Shown here: positions 39,176 to 51,700 of the stretch, piece by piece
Position numbering within the stretch: the first letter of the stretch is position 1
Layout of the letters: the number at the start of each line of letters is the position of its first letter
Source: Mangifera indica
Taxonomy: Eukaryota; Streptophyta; Magnoliopsida; Sapindales; Anacardiaceae
Assembly: GCF_011075055.1 (NCBI RefSeq)
Contig: NC_058151.1
Coordinates: forward strand, 14,327,800-14,391,799
DNA: 64,000 nt
Direction: 5' to 3'
Position numbers and translations under genes: made by a program
Notes under the pieces: generated by a model
What the model was told of the DNA's origin: nothing
The model's database searches: none
What the model saw: only the letters and a program-made list of their open reading frames with translations

Positions 39176-40723
39176 TCAGTTCTCCACGCCTTTATCTTCC
39201 TGGTTGATGAAACCATTCTCTTTCACAGACTTAGTTGATGTTTCATCACCCTTCATATCCTTCTTAGCAGAGCAAGTACACTTGTCCCCCTCCTTCTCTT
39301 TCTCGGCCTTTGAGCGCGCCTCTTCCTCAGCTTTTTTTATTGCTTCCTTCTTCGCCACCTTGAGAGCTTTAATCAGATTCTTCAGACAAGTCTCAGCATC
39401 ATCTTCATCAGACTTCGGCATCAAATGCTCTGCTACATCTGCAGGTATCATATTGGTTTCTGCCAACCGACTGCTAACTTCTGCAAACAATTCATGTGAG
39501 TCAATATGTAAATAATTCTTAGCTAGAACCTTGAATGCATCAAAGCAACAGTAGGACATTTCAATATGCCTGTCCATCCTTCCTCTCCTGATAAGTGCTG
39601 GATCAAGCTTGTCCACATAATTAGTAGTGAACACAATGATTCTTTCTCCCCCACAAGCTGACCAAAGGCCATCAATGCAATTCAGAAGCCCAGATAAAGT
39701 GACCTTGCTTACTTTGTTCTCACCTTCCTCTTTCATCTTCTTTTCAATGGGGCTTTGCTCTTCTTTATCCTCATCTTTCCCCTTTTTCTTCTCTCGCTGA
39801 CCAGTAAGATCAAGCGAGCAATCAATGTCCTCTATAACTATGACAGATTTATTTGTTGTCTCGATCAAAAGATTTTTCAACTCTGAGTTGTCCATGACTG
39901 TGGTAAGTTCAAGATCATAGACATCATAGTTTAAAAAATTAGCGATCGCAGAAATCATGGTGGATTTGCCAGTTCCTGGAGGACCATAAAGAAGATACCC
40001 TCTCTTCCAAGGCTTCCCGATTTTTGTGTAGTACTCTTTCCCCTCACTGTACTTCTTGAGGTCATTCTTGATCTCTTCCTTCTTCTTTCTCTCCATTGCC
40101 AATGAATCAAATGTTGCAGGATGCTCAAAAGGTACATGACTCCACTTTGATTGTCTCCAGCCATACCAATTCTTGCTAGGATTATTACTGAATAGCTTTC
40201 GAATGCGGTTCCTCACTGCAACATCCTTTCCACCAGCAAGTACATGCTTAACATAAGTACCTGTGATGAGTTCTTGATGACGTTTATGGAATATGAGCTT
40301 GAAATATCTCTTATCGTCGTCGCTTCCATACCAAGAAATTGATTGTGTTTTGGAAGGGGCCTTATGACGCAATTCCCACCAGACTTTGACCCCTTTAAAC
40401 ATATCTGTTACCTCTTCTCTTTCCTCCATGCTGAGAATTAAAGACTTGCTATCTTGCACAACATCAGCCTTAAATCTTTTTGCACACAAAGTGGCTCTGG
40501 TACTGAGATAGTTTCTTATGTCAGTGAAGGCTTCATTACGCTTGAGAAATTTACCAGAGTATTCATGAAATGTAATTTCAATGTAAGGATTAAAAAAGCG
40601 AATCAATTTGTGGATAAATCTTTCAACATAGAGCCAAATTTCATAAGGGAAGTAGGTTCTAAACATAGCTGTTGCAGCTACAACTGAGGTTAGAGTAACC
40701 CAGAACTCCCCCATGGTTACCAT
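39176..40723 (-). CDS. AAA-ATPase, BCS1/ASD-like, array locus D
   Basis: Intronless 515-aa protein starting MVTMGEFWVT at 40723; a second in-frame Met at residue 4 matches the common family start. The hydrophobic N-terminus (about 8-26) is followed by the AAA-associated domain, Walker A GPPGTGKS (247-254), Walker B VIVIEDID (294-301), FTTN sensor and LIRRGRMD arginine-finger segment. A Lys/Glu/Asp-rich insert (REKKKGKDEDKEEQ) follows Walker B. The tail is a long Lys/Glu helix with CTCSAK, ending EDKGVEN. It is a different subfamily from loci A-C and a near-copy of locus E; about 11 residues differ, including S/A just after Walker A. All catalytic motifs are intact. Confidence 0.92.
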   Translation of the reverse strand: MVTMGEFWVTLTSVVAATAMFRTYFPYEIWLYVERFIHKLIRFFNPYIEITFHEYSGKFLKRNEAFTDIRNYLSTRATLCAKRFKADVVQDSKSLILSMEEREEVTDMFKGVKVWWELRHKAPSKTQSISWYGSDDDKRYFKLIFHKRHQELITGTYVKHVLAGGKDVAVRNRIRKLFSNNPSKNWYGWRQSKWSHVPFEHPATFDSLAMERKKKEEIKNDLKKYSEGKEYYTKIGKPWKRGYLLYGPPGTGKSTMISAIANFLNYDVYDLELTTVMDNSELKNLLIETTNKSVIVIEDIDCSLDLTGQREKKKGKDEDKEEQSPIEKKMKEEGENKVSKVTLSGLLNCIDGLWSACGGERIIVFTTNYVDKLDPALIRRGRMDRHIEMSYCCFDAFKVLAKNYLHIDSHELFAEVSSRLAETNMIPADVAEHLMPKSDEDDAETCLKNLIKALKVAKKEAIKKAEEEARSKAEKEKEGDKCTCSAKKDMKGDETSTKSVKENGFINQEDKGVEN

Positions 40724-40763
40724 TTTGCTCTATTTTCTCTGTTTCAGAACTTGCATGTCTACT

Positions 40764-40773
40764 GTTATATAGA
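40764..40773 (-). promoter_or_regulatory. TATA box of locus D
   Basis: TCTATATAAC on the minus strand, about 40 bp above the ATG. It is conserved in locus E and in the relic near 63.74 kb. Confidence 0.55.
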
Positions 40774-40932
40774 GACCTGTTACTTTTTTTTCCACCGACC
40801 ATGAAAATCTACGGTTGGCCACGCGTGACAGAAAGTTGACTAGGAACCTGTTGCTGTTAAATATCTAGCAGAAAATAGGATCAGATCAAGGGCACATGTG
40901 TAACACCCCAAAACTACATAAACATACAACAT

Positions 40933-41236
40933 GTTATGCATGGTGGATTTTTCCACCACATGTTTTTGAATTTAGGCAAATGGTAATGTAAAGACATTAA
41001 ATACCTTGGAAACTTGGCTTGGAAGAAAGTCATTTTTGTTGACCGGAGGGGTGACAAATTCCCTATCAATACCCCCCTCCTCTCCTCATGAATATACACA
41101 CTTTTGCATCCACGATTTGCTTCTTGTCTCTTCACTCTTGCCTCTTTCTTCTTCTTTCGTAGCTTTGGCTTAATAAGATTATAATTCTCCTTTTGCAATT
41201 CACTCATTTTGCCATTTATTTCATCATATTTATAAC
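40933..41236. mobile_element. ~304-bp insertion with 7-bp direct repeats
   Basis: ACAACAT occurs at 40926-40932 and 41237-41243, once on each side. The duplicate near 63070 has ACAACAT only once, with the flanks joined directly. The block starts GTTAT and ends ATAAC, a 5-bp inverted match. This fits a small non-autonomous DNA transposon, although deletion in the other copy is also possible. The family is not recognised. Confidence 0.55.
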
Positions 41237-41574
41237 ACAACATAATTTATAAATTTCTTAACCAAATAAAGTCTTAATACATAGTTTTTTTTTTTAAACC
41301 TCAAAACATTATAACAAAATAATTATTCTCAATAGAAAACATACACTCAAATAGATACAATTTTTTTTTTCAATCTCCTTAATTAACCACTTTTTACTCA
41401 TTTCTCAATTGTTAAACAGTCACTTACACTCCATGTCAAAATTTACTTTACAAAAAGTTGGATAACGAGAACATAAGTTGTCAACTCGATAAGCAAAAAC
41501 TAAATGAAAATATGCATGCAAATACTGACAAAAAAGGTCAAATGAAATAAGATATTTAAACATATAAAACAATA

Positions 41575-42474
41575 GGCCAAACGACTATTTCCCACCCAAG
41601 GTTTGATGTTTTCTCAAGTTTCCACCTTTTAACTATGGAAATACCAAACACTTACCCATGACTGGTTAGATTTAACAAAACTCTAACGGTGGTAAGGGTA
41701 AAATCATCATTTTTGCTATAATATTAAAAATAAACTAAAATAGAATCTAATTTTGCCCCCCAAAACTTTAAAAACTAAAATTTTCCCCCAGCCTAAGTTT
41801 TAAAAAATGGCAGTTTCACCCTAGAGTTTGATTTTGAAATCTCCGACGACCGTTCCGGCTCCATTGCCGACGACCACTCCCTCCCGAAGCAGCCTCTCCT
41901 TCCAGCAAATGTTTTCCACTCATTTGGAGGCTCGATCGGCTTCGTCTTCGCCTTGGGAGATGAAGAACTTCGTCGGGGAAGACGAAGTTCTTCGTCTCCC
42001 CAGACGAAGACGAAGTCGTCGTCTTCCCAGAGGTCTTCTTTTGGGAAGACAATCATCTTCCCAAACGAAGACGACGACTTCGTCTTAGTCTGGGGAGACG
42101 AAGAACTTCATCTTCCCCGACGAAGTTCTTCGTCTCCCAAGGCGTCTTCGACGCTGATCGAGCCTCTAAATGGGAGGAAAGCATTCGTCAGAAGGAGAGG
42201 CTACTTTGGGAGGGAGAGGTCGTCGGCAATGGAGCTGGAACGATCGTCGGAGATTTCAAAACCAAACCCTAGGGTGAAACTGCCATTTTTTAAAATTTAA
42301 GCTGAGGGAAAATTTTAGTTTTTAAAGTTTAGGGGGGCAAAAAGAGATAAAATTTGCAGGCATTAGAGTTTTGTTAAATCTAACCGGCCATGGGTGGGTA
42401 TTTGGTGTTTCCATAGTTAAAAGGGAGACTTTTGAGAAAACATCAAACCTTGGGTGGGAAATAGTCGTTTGGCC
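41575..42474. mobile_element. Non-autonomous MULE-like fold-back element, copy 4 (best preserved)
   Basis: A perfect 9-bp target duplication AAAACAATA (41566-41574 and 42475-42483) flanks about 900 bp that is nearly one inverted repeat. The left end GGCCAAACGACTATTTCCC is repeated exactly in complement at the right end, and the similarity continues inward for over 350 bp each side, apart from a gap of tens of bases. The GC-rich centre (41840-42250) has many GAAGACGA/TCGTCTTC words. A transcript would fold into a long hairpin. Long ORFs on both strands of the centre come from this composition, and there is no transposase. Confidence 0.9.
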
Positions 42475-42689
42475 AAAACAATATATAAATTCCAAAATAT
42501 ATCTAAACTTTTCATGTATCAATCTCAAGTCAAAAATATCATATATAAATCTTGAATAAAAAAAATTATATATCAATCTTAAGTAAAGAAACAACATATA
42601 AAAATCTCAAGTCAAAAATATTTTTCAGACTCATGTCACGTAGTGTTACTTGTACTCCTGGTGACCTAGTCAAAATATTTTTCTCCATT

Positions 42690-43073
42690 GATGTCTTTGT
42701 CGATGGAGACAAAGTTCTTCATCTCCATTGATGTTCTCTACCGAGGAAGGGGATTGCAGGGCTAAAAGTGGAGACCACCGTTGACAGAGACTAGAGAGGG
42801 GAGAAAACCCTAAGGATTTGGGGGGGGGGGGGGGGGGATTTAACTTTTTAAATTTGAGGTTAGGAAGTGAAATGTGAGTTTTTAATATCTAGGGGGGAAA
42901 TGAAATAAATTATATATTTTTTATTATTATTAGTAAAATGATGATTTTACTTTTAACCTTAACAGAAAATTCTAATAGAAGTTGGTTTATGAGTAAGTGT
43001 TTGAGTTTTTGAAGAGACGTGGGTATGCTTTTGAGATTGAGCTAAAACTTGGATGGGCAATGGTTCATTAGCC
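42690..43073. mobile_element. Degenerate MULE-like element, core plus right half
   Basis: Resembles the family core (GATGGAGACAAAGTTCTTCATCTCC) and right arm (AAATGATGATTTTAC, then a worn end GGGCAATGGTTCATTAGCC). The left arm is not recognisable and there is no target duplication. It carries the poly(G) tract. Confidence 0.55.
42820..42837 (+). repeat. Poly(G) tract, 18 Gs
   Basis: Eighteen consecutive G bases in otherwise AT-rich DNA, inside the worn fold-back element at the place where relatives have a short GGGG run after CCCTAA. Length may be uncertain in the assembly. Confidence 0.9.
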
Positions 43074-44579
43074 TAATTTTTTTTCTAAAACTTAAAATAT
43101 TCAAATAAAGAATTATTTGTGACTCCTTATGCTCTTCTACTGTCTCAACATAATGAAAATTTTGAAAGGTTCAAAAGCTTCTTTTACGATTTCAATGTGA
43201 AGTATGAGACTTGCATCTCGTATTACAAAATATGAGTTTTTGATATGAGATTTATTTGATTTTAGAGTATACCATCTCAATAGCTAGCTTTAGGATATTG
43301 TGCTCCAAAGGATGCGTCATTTGGTATCAAATCCAAAGTTTCATATAAACCCAAGTCAAAAGACATTTGAGATCGTATGGGAGCCACTTTGACGTTTTAA
43401 CCCCTTTTAAACGAACTTTCTCAATTTATTTTTGGCCCTCTGGAATAAATTTATCAGCTCCTCGCCCTGGGTTTGAGGAATTCTTAACATGTGTTTCGAT
43501 TAAGGAATCAATCTATGTGATTAAATAAAATATATAAAATTGAAGGAATCCATGTCTACACAACATAAAACATACTTAATAGTACATCTCTCGTCTTGAA
43601 AGATTAAATCTATATAGATGACAAATTTCAGAACATTGAAGACTGTTCAACAGTTTGGTTGGATCAATCTTAACATGAGTTGTAGCCTGGTCTGTCTTAT
43701 CAGCAGAGAAGCCACACCAGAATATATATATATGTTTGACACTCCTCAATCCTCATACTTACCAGGAATGTCAATTAGGGTTGTAATCTATCTATATTAT
43801 TCAAACTCAAATCCGAGGTCAGATCAAACAAGTAAAGTTTAAAGGATTGCAAGGGTTAATTTGTGTGATAAAAGTAGGGCTCCAAGCAACAAAGAGGATA
43901 TCAGTTTGAAACATATTAGCAGTGATTTATTTGATACAATGATTGTGAAACTGGTCATTCAATATAAGTTTTTACCTCTTTGGTGTGGTTAGATTCTCCA
44001 ACTTATATAAGGGTTCCTCCTTAAAAATAAAAATAAAAATAATAAAATAAATAAATATTGGTTAGAAGGAACCGCAAAGACTAGATTCATTGCCATTCAA
44101 TTTCCCTAGTTTCTTCTGTGTTGTTGCCTCATTCATCCTGTCATTTACCGAAGAAAATATATTCGGCCTGAGCCTGCCATCTTTGAATCTGCTTCAATTT
44201 TATGCACTTGCTGTAATCTTTATATTCCATAACCAAAGAAATTAAAGTTGTTCATCTTTGTAAGAGATAATGACTTTCATTCATTGAGGTATATGGTGAA
44301 AAATGGCTTTAATTCAAGCAAAAATCTGTAAAGAAATTTTAAAAAATATGAATTTATTCCTTATTCTGCTTATATAGCGAAGTTGAGAGTGTATTTAGCT
44401 TTATGAAATTCATAACTTCACCATTGGATGCAAGATTGACAGTGAGCAATAGGGGTAGATTCGAGTTTAACCGACCCTAAACAAGAATCTATTCAAAGTC
44501 AGCCTAAATTTTGAATGACCAGTTAGAGATTGAGCTTGGTTCGCTCGATTGACAATGACTTTGCTGGAGAAGTCATCAG
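43074..44579. other. Type-2 downstream module and upstream repeat unit, no gene
   Basis: 43080-43730 matches the type-2 module of 29.5-30.3 and 37.9-38.6 kb. 44050-44580 matches one unit of the AAA upstream repeat (AAGAAAATATATTCGGCC near 44150) and the spacer before a relic. Between them, no AAA gene is found, so one gene body seems to have been lost here. Confidence 0.6.
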
Positions 44580-45900
44580 AAAAGTTGTTGGAAAACTACT
44601 TCATGATCGTCCATGCTTAGAACAAGTGACTGATTATTATTATTCTCAATTGATGTGCTGAAGTGAATCAACAATGAGCTGGAAGCTGAGTTAGAAGTCA
44701 AACTGTGATACCCTAAATTCAAAACTCATTCGAATTGGAATGCTACTAATTTTCATGACTTTATTCTAAATAAGAGTAATTCTACATCATGACAGTTTTT
44801 AAATTCTTTTCAATAATAGTTCCAAGGATAATTGAACATATTCAAAGTCTTATGCAAGTGTTAACACTAAGCAGTATCTATTTCTATAGATTTTTTTTTT
44901 TTTTTGGTATAAACAAGAAAAAGGTATATGTAGATGAAAACTATTAGTGACTTGAGGTTATTTGTATCCTTTAATATAATCCAAGTTAGCACAACTATTT
45001 TGTTAGTTGATATTTTATTTAAAATGGATGATGATCTATATTTTATTGTGCTTTTGTTGATATAAGTACAACCAGCCTAACTCTTGACATGTGAATTTGT
45101 ACTTTGATATATATAAATGACCTTGAATGGGAATGAAAGATTTTCTTTATTCATCCAAATTCATTAGCTTAAGTATTAGGGATGTCTAATGTCTAGATCA
45201 GCTTAAACATTAGTCATCCGAGATAACACCACTTATGGTTTAGGGCATGAGCATGTCATAGTAAGTTGTATGGGCATTTGGGATATTGGAAAACATTTGA
45301 GAGTAACCACGTTATAAGTTATAATGGAACACTATAGTTGAGATATTGTGTGTCCTTGTTGTGGTTTTGTAGGTAGACGAGGTGAGTAGTACAACATACG
45401 GGAGAGTCAACGGTCCAGTTTAGAATGTTGCATGAGGAGGGCACTTATGTCATTATGTTATTTGAGTTTTATGTATTTGTTTTTGGAGACTATGTTTTTA
45501 TTTATGCACTATTTTCATTTGGGAGTTGATATCAAACACTTTGGGTTTGTTGAATAATATTATTAAGATTTTCTTCATGATATGGGATGTGAAGTTATTC
45601 AGTTGAATGTTTTACATCTTTTTGCACACTTACAATATAAGTTTAGATATCATGCTTAATTATTTGCTGTGGTTAAGTAGAATTTTTAGTATGTCTCTTT
45701 GGGTCTATATTTCACTTAGAGCTATGTTTTTAGAGATGAGTGTTACATAGACGAAAATGACCAATCTTTTGGAATATTTCTCAAAGAACATCCTAAATTC
45801 ATAAGAAGAATACTGCCGAAACATAGCCCAAACAAACATTATACTGGCAAGAACAGAACCCACATGAGGAAACAAGTCTTTAGTGGCTTCCATTCTTGAG
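44580..45900 (-). pseudogene. AAA-ATPase N-terminal remnant 4, split by about 1 kb
   Basis: The N-terminal piece (45748-45895) reads MEATKDLFPHVGSVLASIMF and continues to about residue 48 of the locus A/B/C subfamily. A second, heavily degraded piece (44580-44703) matches the family around residues 80-110 (the LVLSMDD region). Between them, 44704-45747 is unrelated, with TG...CA ends (TGTGATACCC and GTGTTACA) but no target duplication. The ATPase domain is absent. Confidence 0.75.
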
Positions 45901-48736
45901 CTTAATGGGGTTTGTGGAAGGGTAATTTTGAGTGGATTAAATAAGCTTAGTCGGGTTATCTTGTGTGTGAACACATTGCAGGAAGACAGACTGAAATTGA
46001 ATTGTAGTTTTGTCTGCAACTCTCTACATATCTTTCAGGCGAAGCAAAGTTGTTAACGTCCTTGGACGTTTAGTTGAAAAGTGAGTAAAATATTCGGCAG
46101 AGCTTTCAATGAAATCGGATTCTGATAATATGATATAGTGGCTATGAGGTAAGGGTTCATTAGTCGGTAATTAAGAGTAAAATATTTCTTTCTTTCTATC
46201 AATTAGGAAGAAAACATGTCACACTACAGATTCTTCACGGCTCTGTTGCGATGACTCCAGTCAAAGAAGTTTCAATAGTTTATTCCTAAACCTTTAAAAT
46301 TTCTAAAACTACTTGAATCTAATCCTACCACTTGAGATATTAGAATCTACATAGCACAGAAACGGAAACGTGGGAATATATTTTCTAAAAAATATAGGAA
46401 ATGGAAATTTAGGAAAACTTATAAATATGAAAAATATATATATATATTTTTATAAATATCAAATTTTTTATAATAGAAATATATAAATTTGTATAATATA
46501 AAAATAAATAATTAAAAAAAGAATACTATAAAATTGAATCATAAAACCTATTATAAATTATTTTTGTGTAAGCATATATAGATATTTAAGAAGAAAACAA
46601 TAATACACACAAATTTATATAACATGATGGAGAGGAGATGAGTAATACATCAAAGAGTGGAGAGGTGATAAATTCAATATAAGATTTAGAGATATTTCAA
46701 GTTTGAAAATATAATAGATGTGTTTTTAATCAATTTCATGATTTTTTTAAAAGAAATGCATTTCAAAATTTTTCAAAAATTTTGAAACACCTCGAAACGT
46801 TTCGTACAAGTTTTGGGGAGTTTCGAAAGTGGAAACGTTTCCGAAACATGGAAACATTTCCGAAATGTGGAAACATGCCCCATTGTGAGTTTTCATCCTT
46901 CCTAGATTAGAATAGATATGTACTTGGAATCTATTCTCATATCTCAAGTGCGTAGGATTCGATTCAAGTAGTTTGAGTTAGAATTCAAGGTCAAATCAAA
47001 CAAGTAAGGATTGAGTTTGTTTTTAGGCTAGAAATAAATATATATTCATGCACTACATATGAATAGAGTTTTCCCATTTTCATAGGCATGTTAAGATAAG
47101 ATGAGGATGAATGTATTGCAAGATAAACAAGTTTTGGTTGGAAAGAACAAGAGAAGGAACCATAATGACTAGATTCATTGCCATTAAATTTCCTCGGTTC
47201 TTTCTGTGTTTTGTTGCCTCAGTCACCTTGTCTTTTACTGAAGAAAACATATTCAGCCTGAGCCTGCCATCTTTGACTCTGCTTCAATTTTATGCAATCG
47301 CTGTATTTTATATATTCCATAACTAAAGAAATTAAATTTGTTCATCTTTGTGAGAGATAATGACTTTCATTCAAAGAGGTATACGGTGAAAAATGGCTTT
47401 CATTCACGTTAAAATCTGTAAATAAATTAAAAAATTATGAATTTATTCCTTATCCAGCTTAACCGGTGAAGTTGAGAGTGTATTTCCTTCTAGGAATTCA
47501 TAACTTCATCTTTGAAAAAGAAAGTGACATTGAGCAATAGGGGTGGATGCGAGCTGAACCAACTCAGAACAAGAATCTGTTCTAACTCAGCTTGAATTTT
47601 GAACAACCAGCTAGAGAGTGAGCTTGGTACGATCGATTAACAATGAGTTTGCTAAAGAAGTTGTCAGAAAACCTTTTCATAATCATCCATTCTTAGCTTA
47701 ATGGGGTTTCTGGAAGGGTAAATTTGAGTGGCTTAAAGAAGCTTAGTTGGGTTACCCTGTGTGTGAGCACATTGTAGAAAGAGATACTGAAATTGACTTG
47801 TAGTTTTGTCCGCCGTGATATCTTTCTTGGTACTTAAGAGTAAAAAAAATTTTTTCTCTTAACTACTTTGTAAATCTTCCTATGAATTAGGAAGAAAACT
47901 TGTAACACCATGGATTCTTCACGTCGCTCTAGGGATGGTTGAGTCAAAAGAAGTTTCAATAATTTATATCTAAAACTTCAAATTTTCAAATAAAGAATTA
48001 TTTGTGACTCCTCATACTTATCTAATACCTCAACATTATGAAAATTTAACTAGTTGAAAAACTTCTATTACGATTTTAGTGTGAAGTATGAGACTTATAT
48101 CTTACATTTTAAAATATAGGTTTTTGATAAAATTTATATGGTTTGTGTTTCTCAATATCAATTACTAGCTTTAGGATATTGTTCTCCAAGGGATGCACCA
48201 TTTGGTATCAAATCCCAAAGTGTCATATAAACCCGCATCATAAGCATATTTGAGATCGAATTGGAGCCACTTTGACATCTTAACCCCTTTTAACCTAAAT
48301 TTCTCAATTTATCTTTGGCCCTTTGAAATAAATTTATCACCTCCTTGCACTGGGTTTCATGATTTCTTAACATGTGATTTGATTGAGAAATCAATCTTTG
48401 TGATTAAATAAAATATATAGAATTGAAGGAATACAACATAATGGGAATGTATCAATCAGTTACTTGAAGAATGCAATGTTTGGAAACATACTTAACAGTA
48501 CATCTAACGTCTTGAAACATCAAATCTTTATAGATGACAAATTTCAGAACTTTAAAGACTATTCACCAATTTGGTTGGATCAGTCTTATCATGAGTTGTA
48601 GCCTGGTCTGCATTATCAGTAGAGAAGTCACACCAGAAGAGTAAATAACATGTAAGTTTGTGACTTTCCCTTTATTGCTAGCAAGTAATTGATTGGTTCC
48701 AGCCGAGACAGATTCGATCAAATCAAGAATTGCAGG
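45807..48736. repeat. Duplicated block (copy 2) matching 35910-38690
   Basis: Nearly identical along its length to the block upstream of locus D: promoter block, single upstream repeat unit (near 47239) and type-2 module. One difference is an extra ~120 bp at about 47690-47815, a second relic promoter block (TTGAGTGGCTTAAAGAAGC) missing from the other copy. The block breaks off at the Copia insertion. Confidence 0.85.
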
Positions 48737-51700
48737 TGAAGAAACTGAAATTCAGAGTATATTTTATTCATATACATACTATTACAGAGATATGTTTATA
48801 TATACATATTAGGTATTCTAGAGTAGGAAACAAAATATTTGATTCCTATAATTGAGATCCTAAAATCTGCGTCTACCATAATTAATTCCTATAATTAATC
48901 TCTATATCTACTAATGCACATATTTACAGATTCTGTAACACTCCCCCTCAAGTTGGAGCATAAATGTTAATCATGCCCAACTTGTTACAAATATAATCAA
49001 TCCGAACCCCATTTACAGCCTTAGTGAAAATATCCCCTAACTGTTCTCCAGTCTTCACATATCTTGTAGAAATAAAGTTCTGCTGAATCTTCTCTCGAAC
49101 GAAATGACAATCAATCTCAATATGTTTAGTTCGTTCATGAAACACAGGATTAGAGGCAATATGAAGAGCAGCTTGATTATCACACCATAATTGCGCTGGT
49201 AAGGACATCTGGAAACCTACTTCAGTCAAGAGTTGATATACCCATATTATCTCACACACGGACTGAGCCATAGCCCTATATTCTGATTCTGCACTAGATC
49301 GGGACACAACACTCTGCTTCTTGCTCTTCCATGATACCAAATTTCCTCCAACAAAAACACAATAACCAGTGGTGGATCTTCTATCTACCTTGGAACCTGC
49401 CCAATCTGCATCTGAAAAACATTCAATACCAGTGTGACCATGATTTTCATACAATATACCACGTCCAGGAGCACCTTTCAAGTAACACAAAATTTGCTCC
49501 AACGCTGCCCAATGATCGACTGTTGGAGATGACATGAATTGACTTACAACACTGACAGAATATGCAATGTCAGGACGAGTCACTGTAAGATAATTCAACT
49601 TTCCCACTAATCTTCTATACTTCTCGGGTTCTTCAAACAAGTCACCATCTTTTGTAAGCTGTAGATTAGGAACCATCGGAGTGCTACATGGTCTGGCTCC
49701 CAATTTTTCTGTCTCAGTCAATAAGTCAAGCACATATTTCCTCTGAGATAGGAAGATACCTTTCTTGCTTCTTGTTACTTCAATGCCCAAGAAATACTTC
49801 AACCCCCCTAAATCTTTTGTTTGAAACTGCGTGTGAAGAAATGATTTAAGAGAGGAAATTCCCACATTATCGCTTCCAGTAATAATAATATCATCAACAT
49901 ATACAACCAAAAGAATACTACCAGCTTCAGACTGTTTATAGAAAACTGAATGATCACATTTGCTCTTTATCATGCCGAACTTTTGAATTGCCTGACTAAA
50001 TTTTCCAAACCAAGCACGAGGACTTTGTTTCAAACCATACAAAGATTTGCGAAGCCAACACACCTTTCCATACTCCCCCTGAGCAACAAAACCAGGTGGT
50101 TGCTCCATGTAAACTTCCTCTTGAAGGTCACCATGTAAAAATGCATTCTTGATATCCAGCTGGTGTAAAGGCCAATTATAGGTAGCTGCCATAGAAATAA
50201 ATAAATGAACAGAGGTCAACTTAGCAACAGGAGAGAAAGTGTCAGAATAATCCACCCCATAAGTCTGTGCATATCCTTTAGCAACCAACCGAGCTTTAAG
50301 GCGAGCCACTGATCCATCCGGATTAACTTTAACTGTGAACACCCATTTACATCCAATGGCTTTCTTTCCTGCAGGTAGATTGACCAAGTCCCAAGTACCA
50401 TTATCAGCTAAGGCATTCATTTCCTCTATCATAGCCTCACGCCAACCAGGATGAGATAGAGTTTCATGAGTGGTGTTAGGAATAGAAATAGAATCAAGTG
50501 ATGCAATAAAGGAACAAGAAATAGGGGATAAGTGACCATAAGAAACAAAAGAAGAGATAGGATAAGTACACTGCCTTTTACCTTTTTGAAGAGCAATTGG
50601 TAGATCAATATCATTAGGAACTGGATCAGACGACGAAGAGAATGGTTCAGGACATGTATCCGGAGGTTGTTGTCGTCTAGAATACACTTGCGTAATAGGT
50701 GGTCTGGTAGGAGTAGACTCTTCAGGTAGAGAAATTTTTGAAGAACTAACAGATGTAGCAGCATCCTCTAAAGGGTGAGATGAGGTAACAGTGTACACCA
50801 ACAAATCATCATCCTCCCCCTGAATGTTGTAAGTGGGAGAAGCAGAAAAGAAAGGAATGTTTTCCAAAAATGTAACATCAGATGACACCAGATATTTGTT
50901 TAGGGTGACACAAAAACACCTATATCCTTTTTGAAGACGAGAGTAGCCAAGAAACACACATTTCAAAGACTTAGGGTCTAACTTTGTGACACTAGGACGA
51001 ATATCACGAACAAAACATGTACTACCAAATATTTTGGGTTTAATAGAAAATAAAGGTTTATCTGGAAAAAGAACAGTGTAAGGGATCTGACCTTGGAGAA
51101 TTGATGATGGCATGCGGTTAATTAAAAAACAGGATGTGGACACTGCATCAGCCCAAAAATGTTTGGGAACTTGCGTTTGAAATAAGAGTGCTCGAGCTGT
51201 TTCAAGCAAGTGTCTATTTTTCCGCTCAGCTACTCCATTTTGAGATGGTGTGGCAGCACAAGAGGACTGATGAAGAATGCCATTTTGAATCAAATATGAC
51301 TGAAAAGATTCAGAGAAATATTCTTTGGCATTATCACTACGTAAGGTACGAATAGAAACATGGAATTGTGTTTTTATTTCAGCATGAAAGGCACAGAAAT
51401 GAGAAAATACTTCAGAACGATTTTTCATTAAATAAAGCCAAGTCATACGAGAATAATCATCAACGAAAGTAACAAAATATTTAAACCCAGTTTTGGACAC
51501 ACTAGGACAAGGACCCCAAACATCTGAATGAACTAACTCAAAAGGAGAGTTAGCTCGTTTATTGACTCTAGAACCTGAAGACAGACGATGATGTTTGGCA
51601 AATTGACATGACTCACAATCTAACGAAGATACATGACGAAATTGTGGACATAGGGTCTTCAACATAGGTAGAGAAGGATGCCCCAACTGACAGTGAGCTT

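Larger units (their letters stand above)
40724..41574. other. Upstream region of locus D, with a ~304-bp insertion
   Basis: 40795-40932 and 41237 onward match 62938-63190 beyond locus E. Between them lies a block absent from the E side (annotated separately). No gene is supported; a minus-strand ORF spans the inserted block but shows no family motif. Confidence 0.65.
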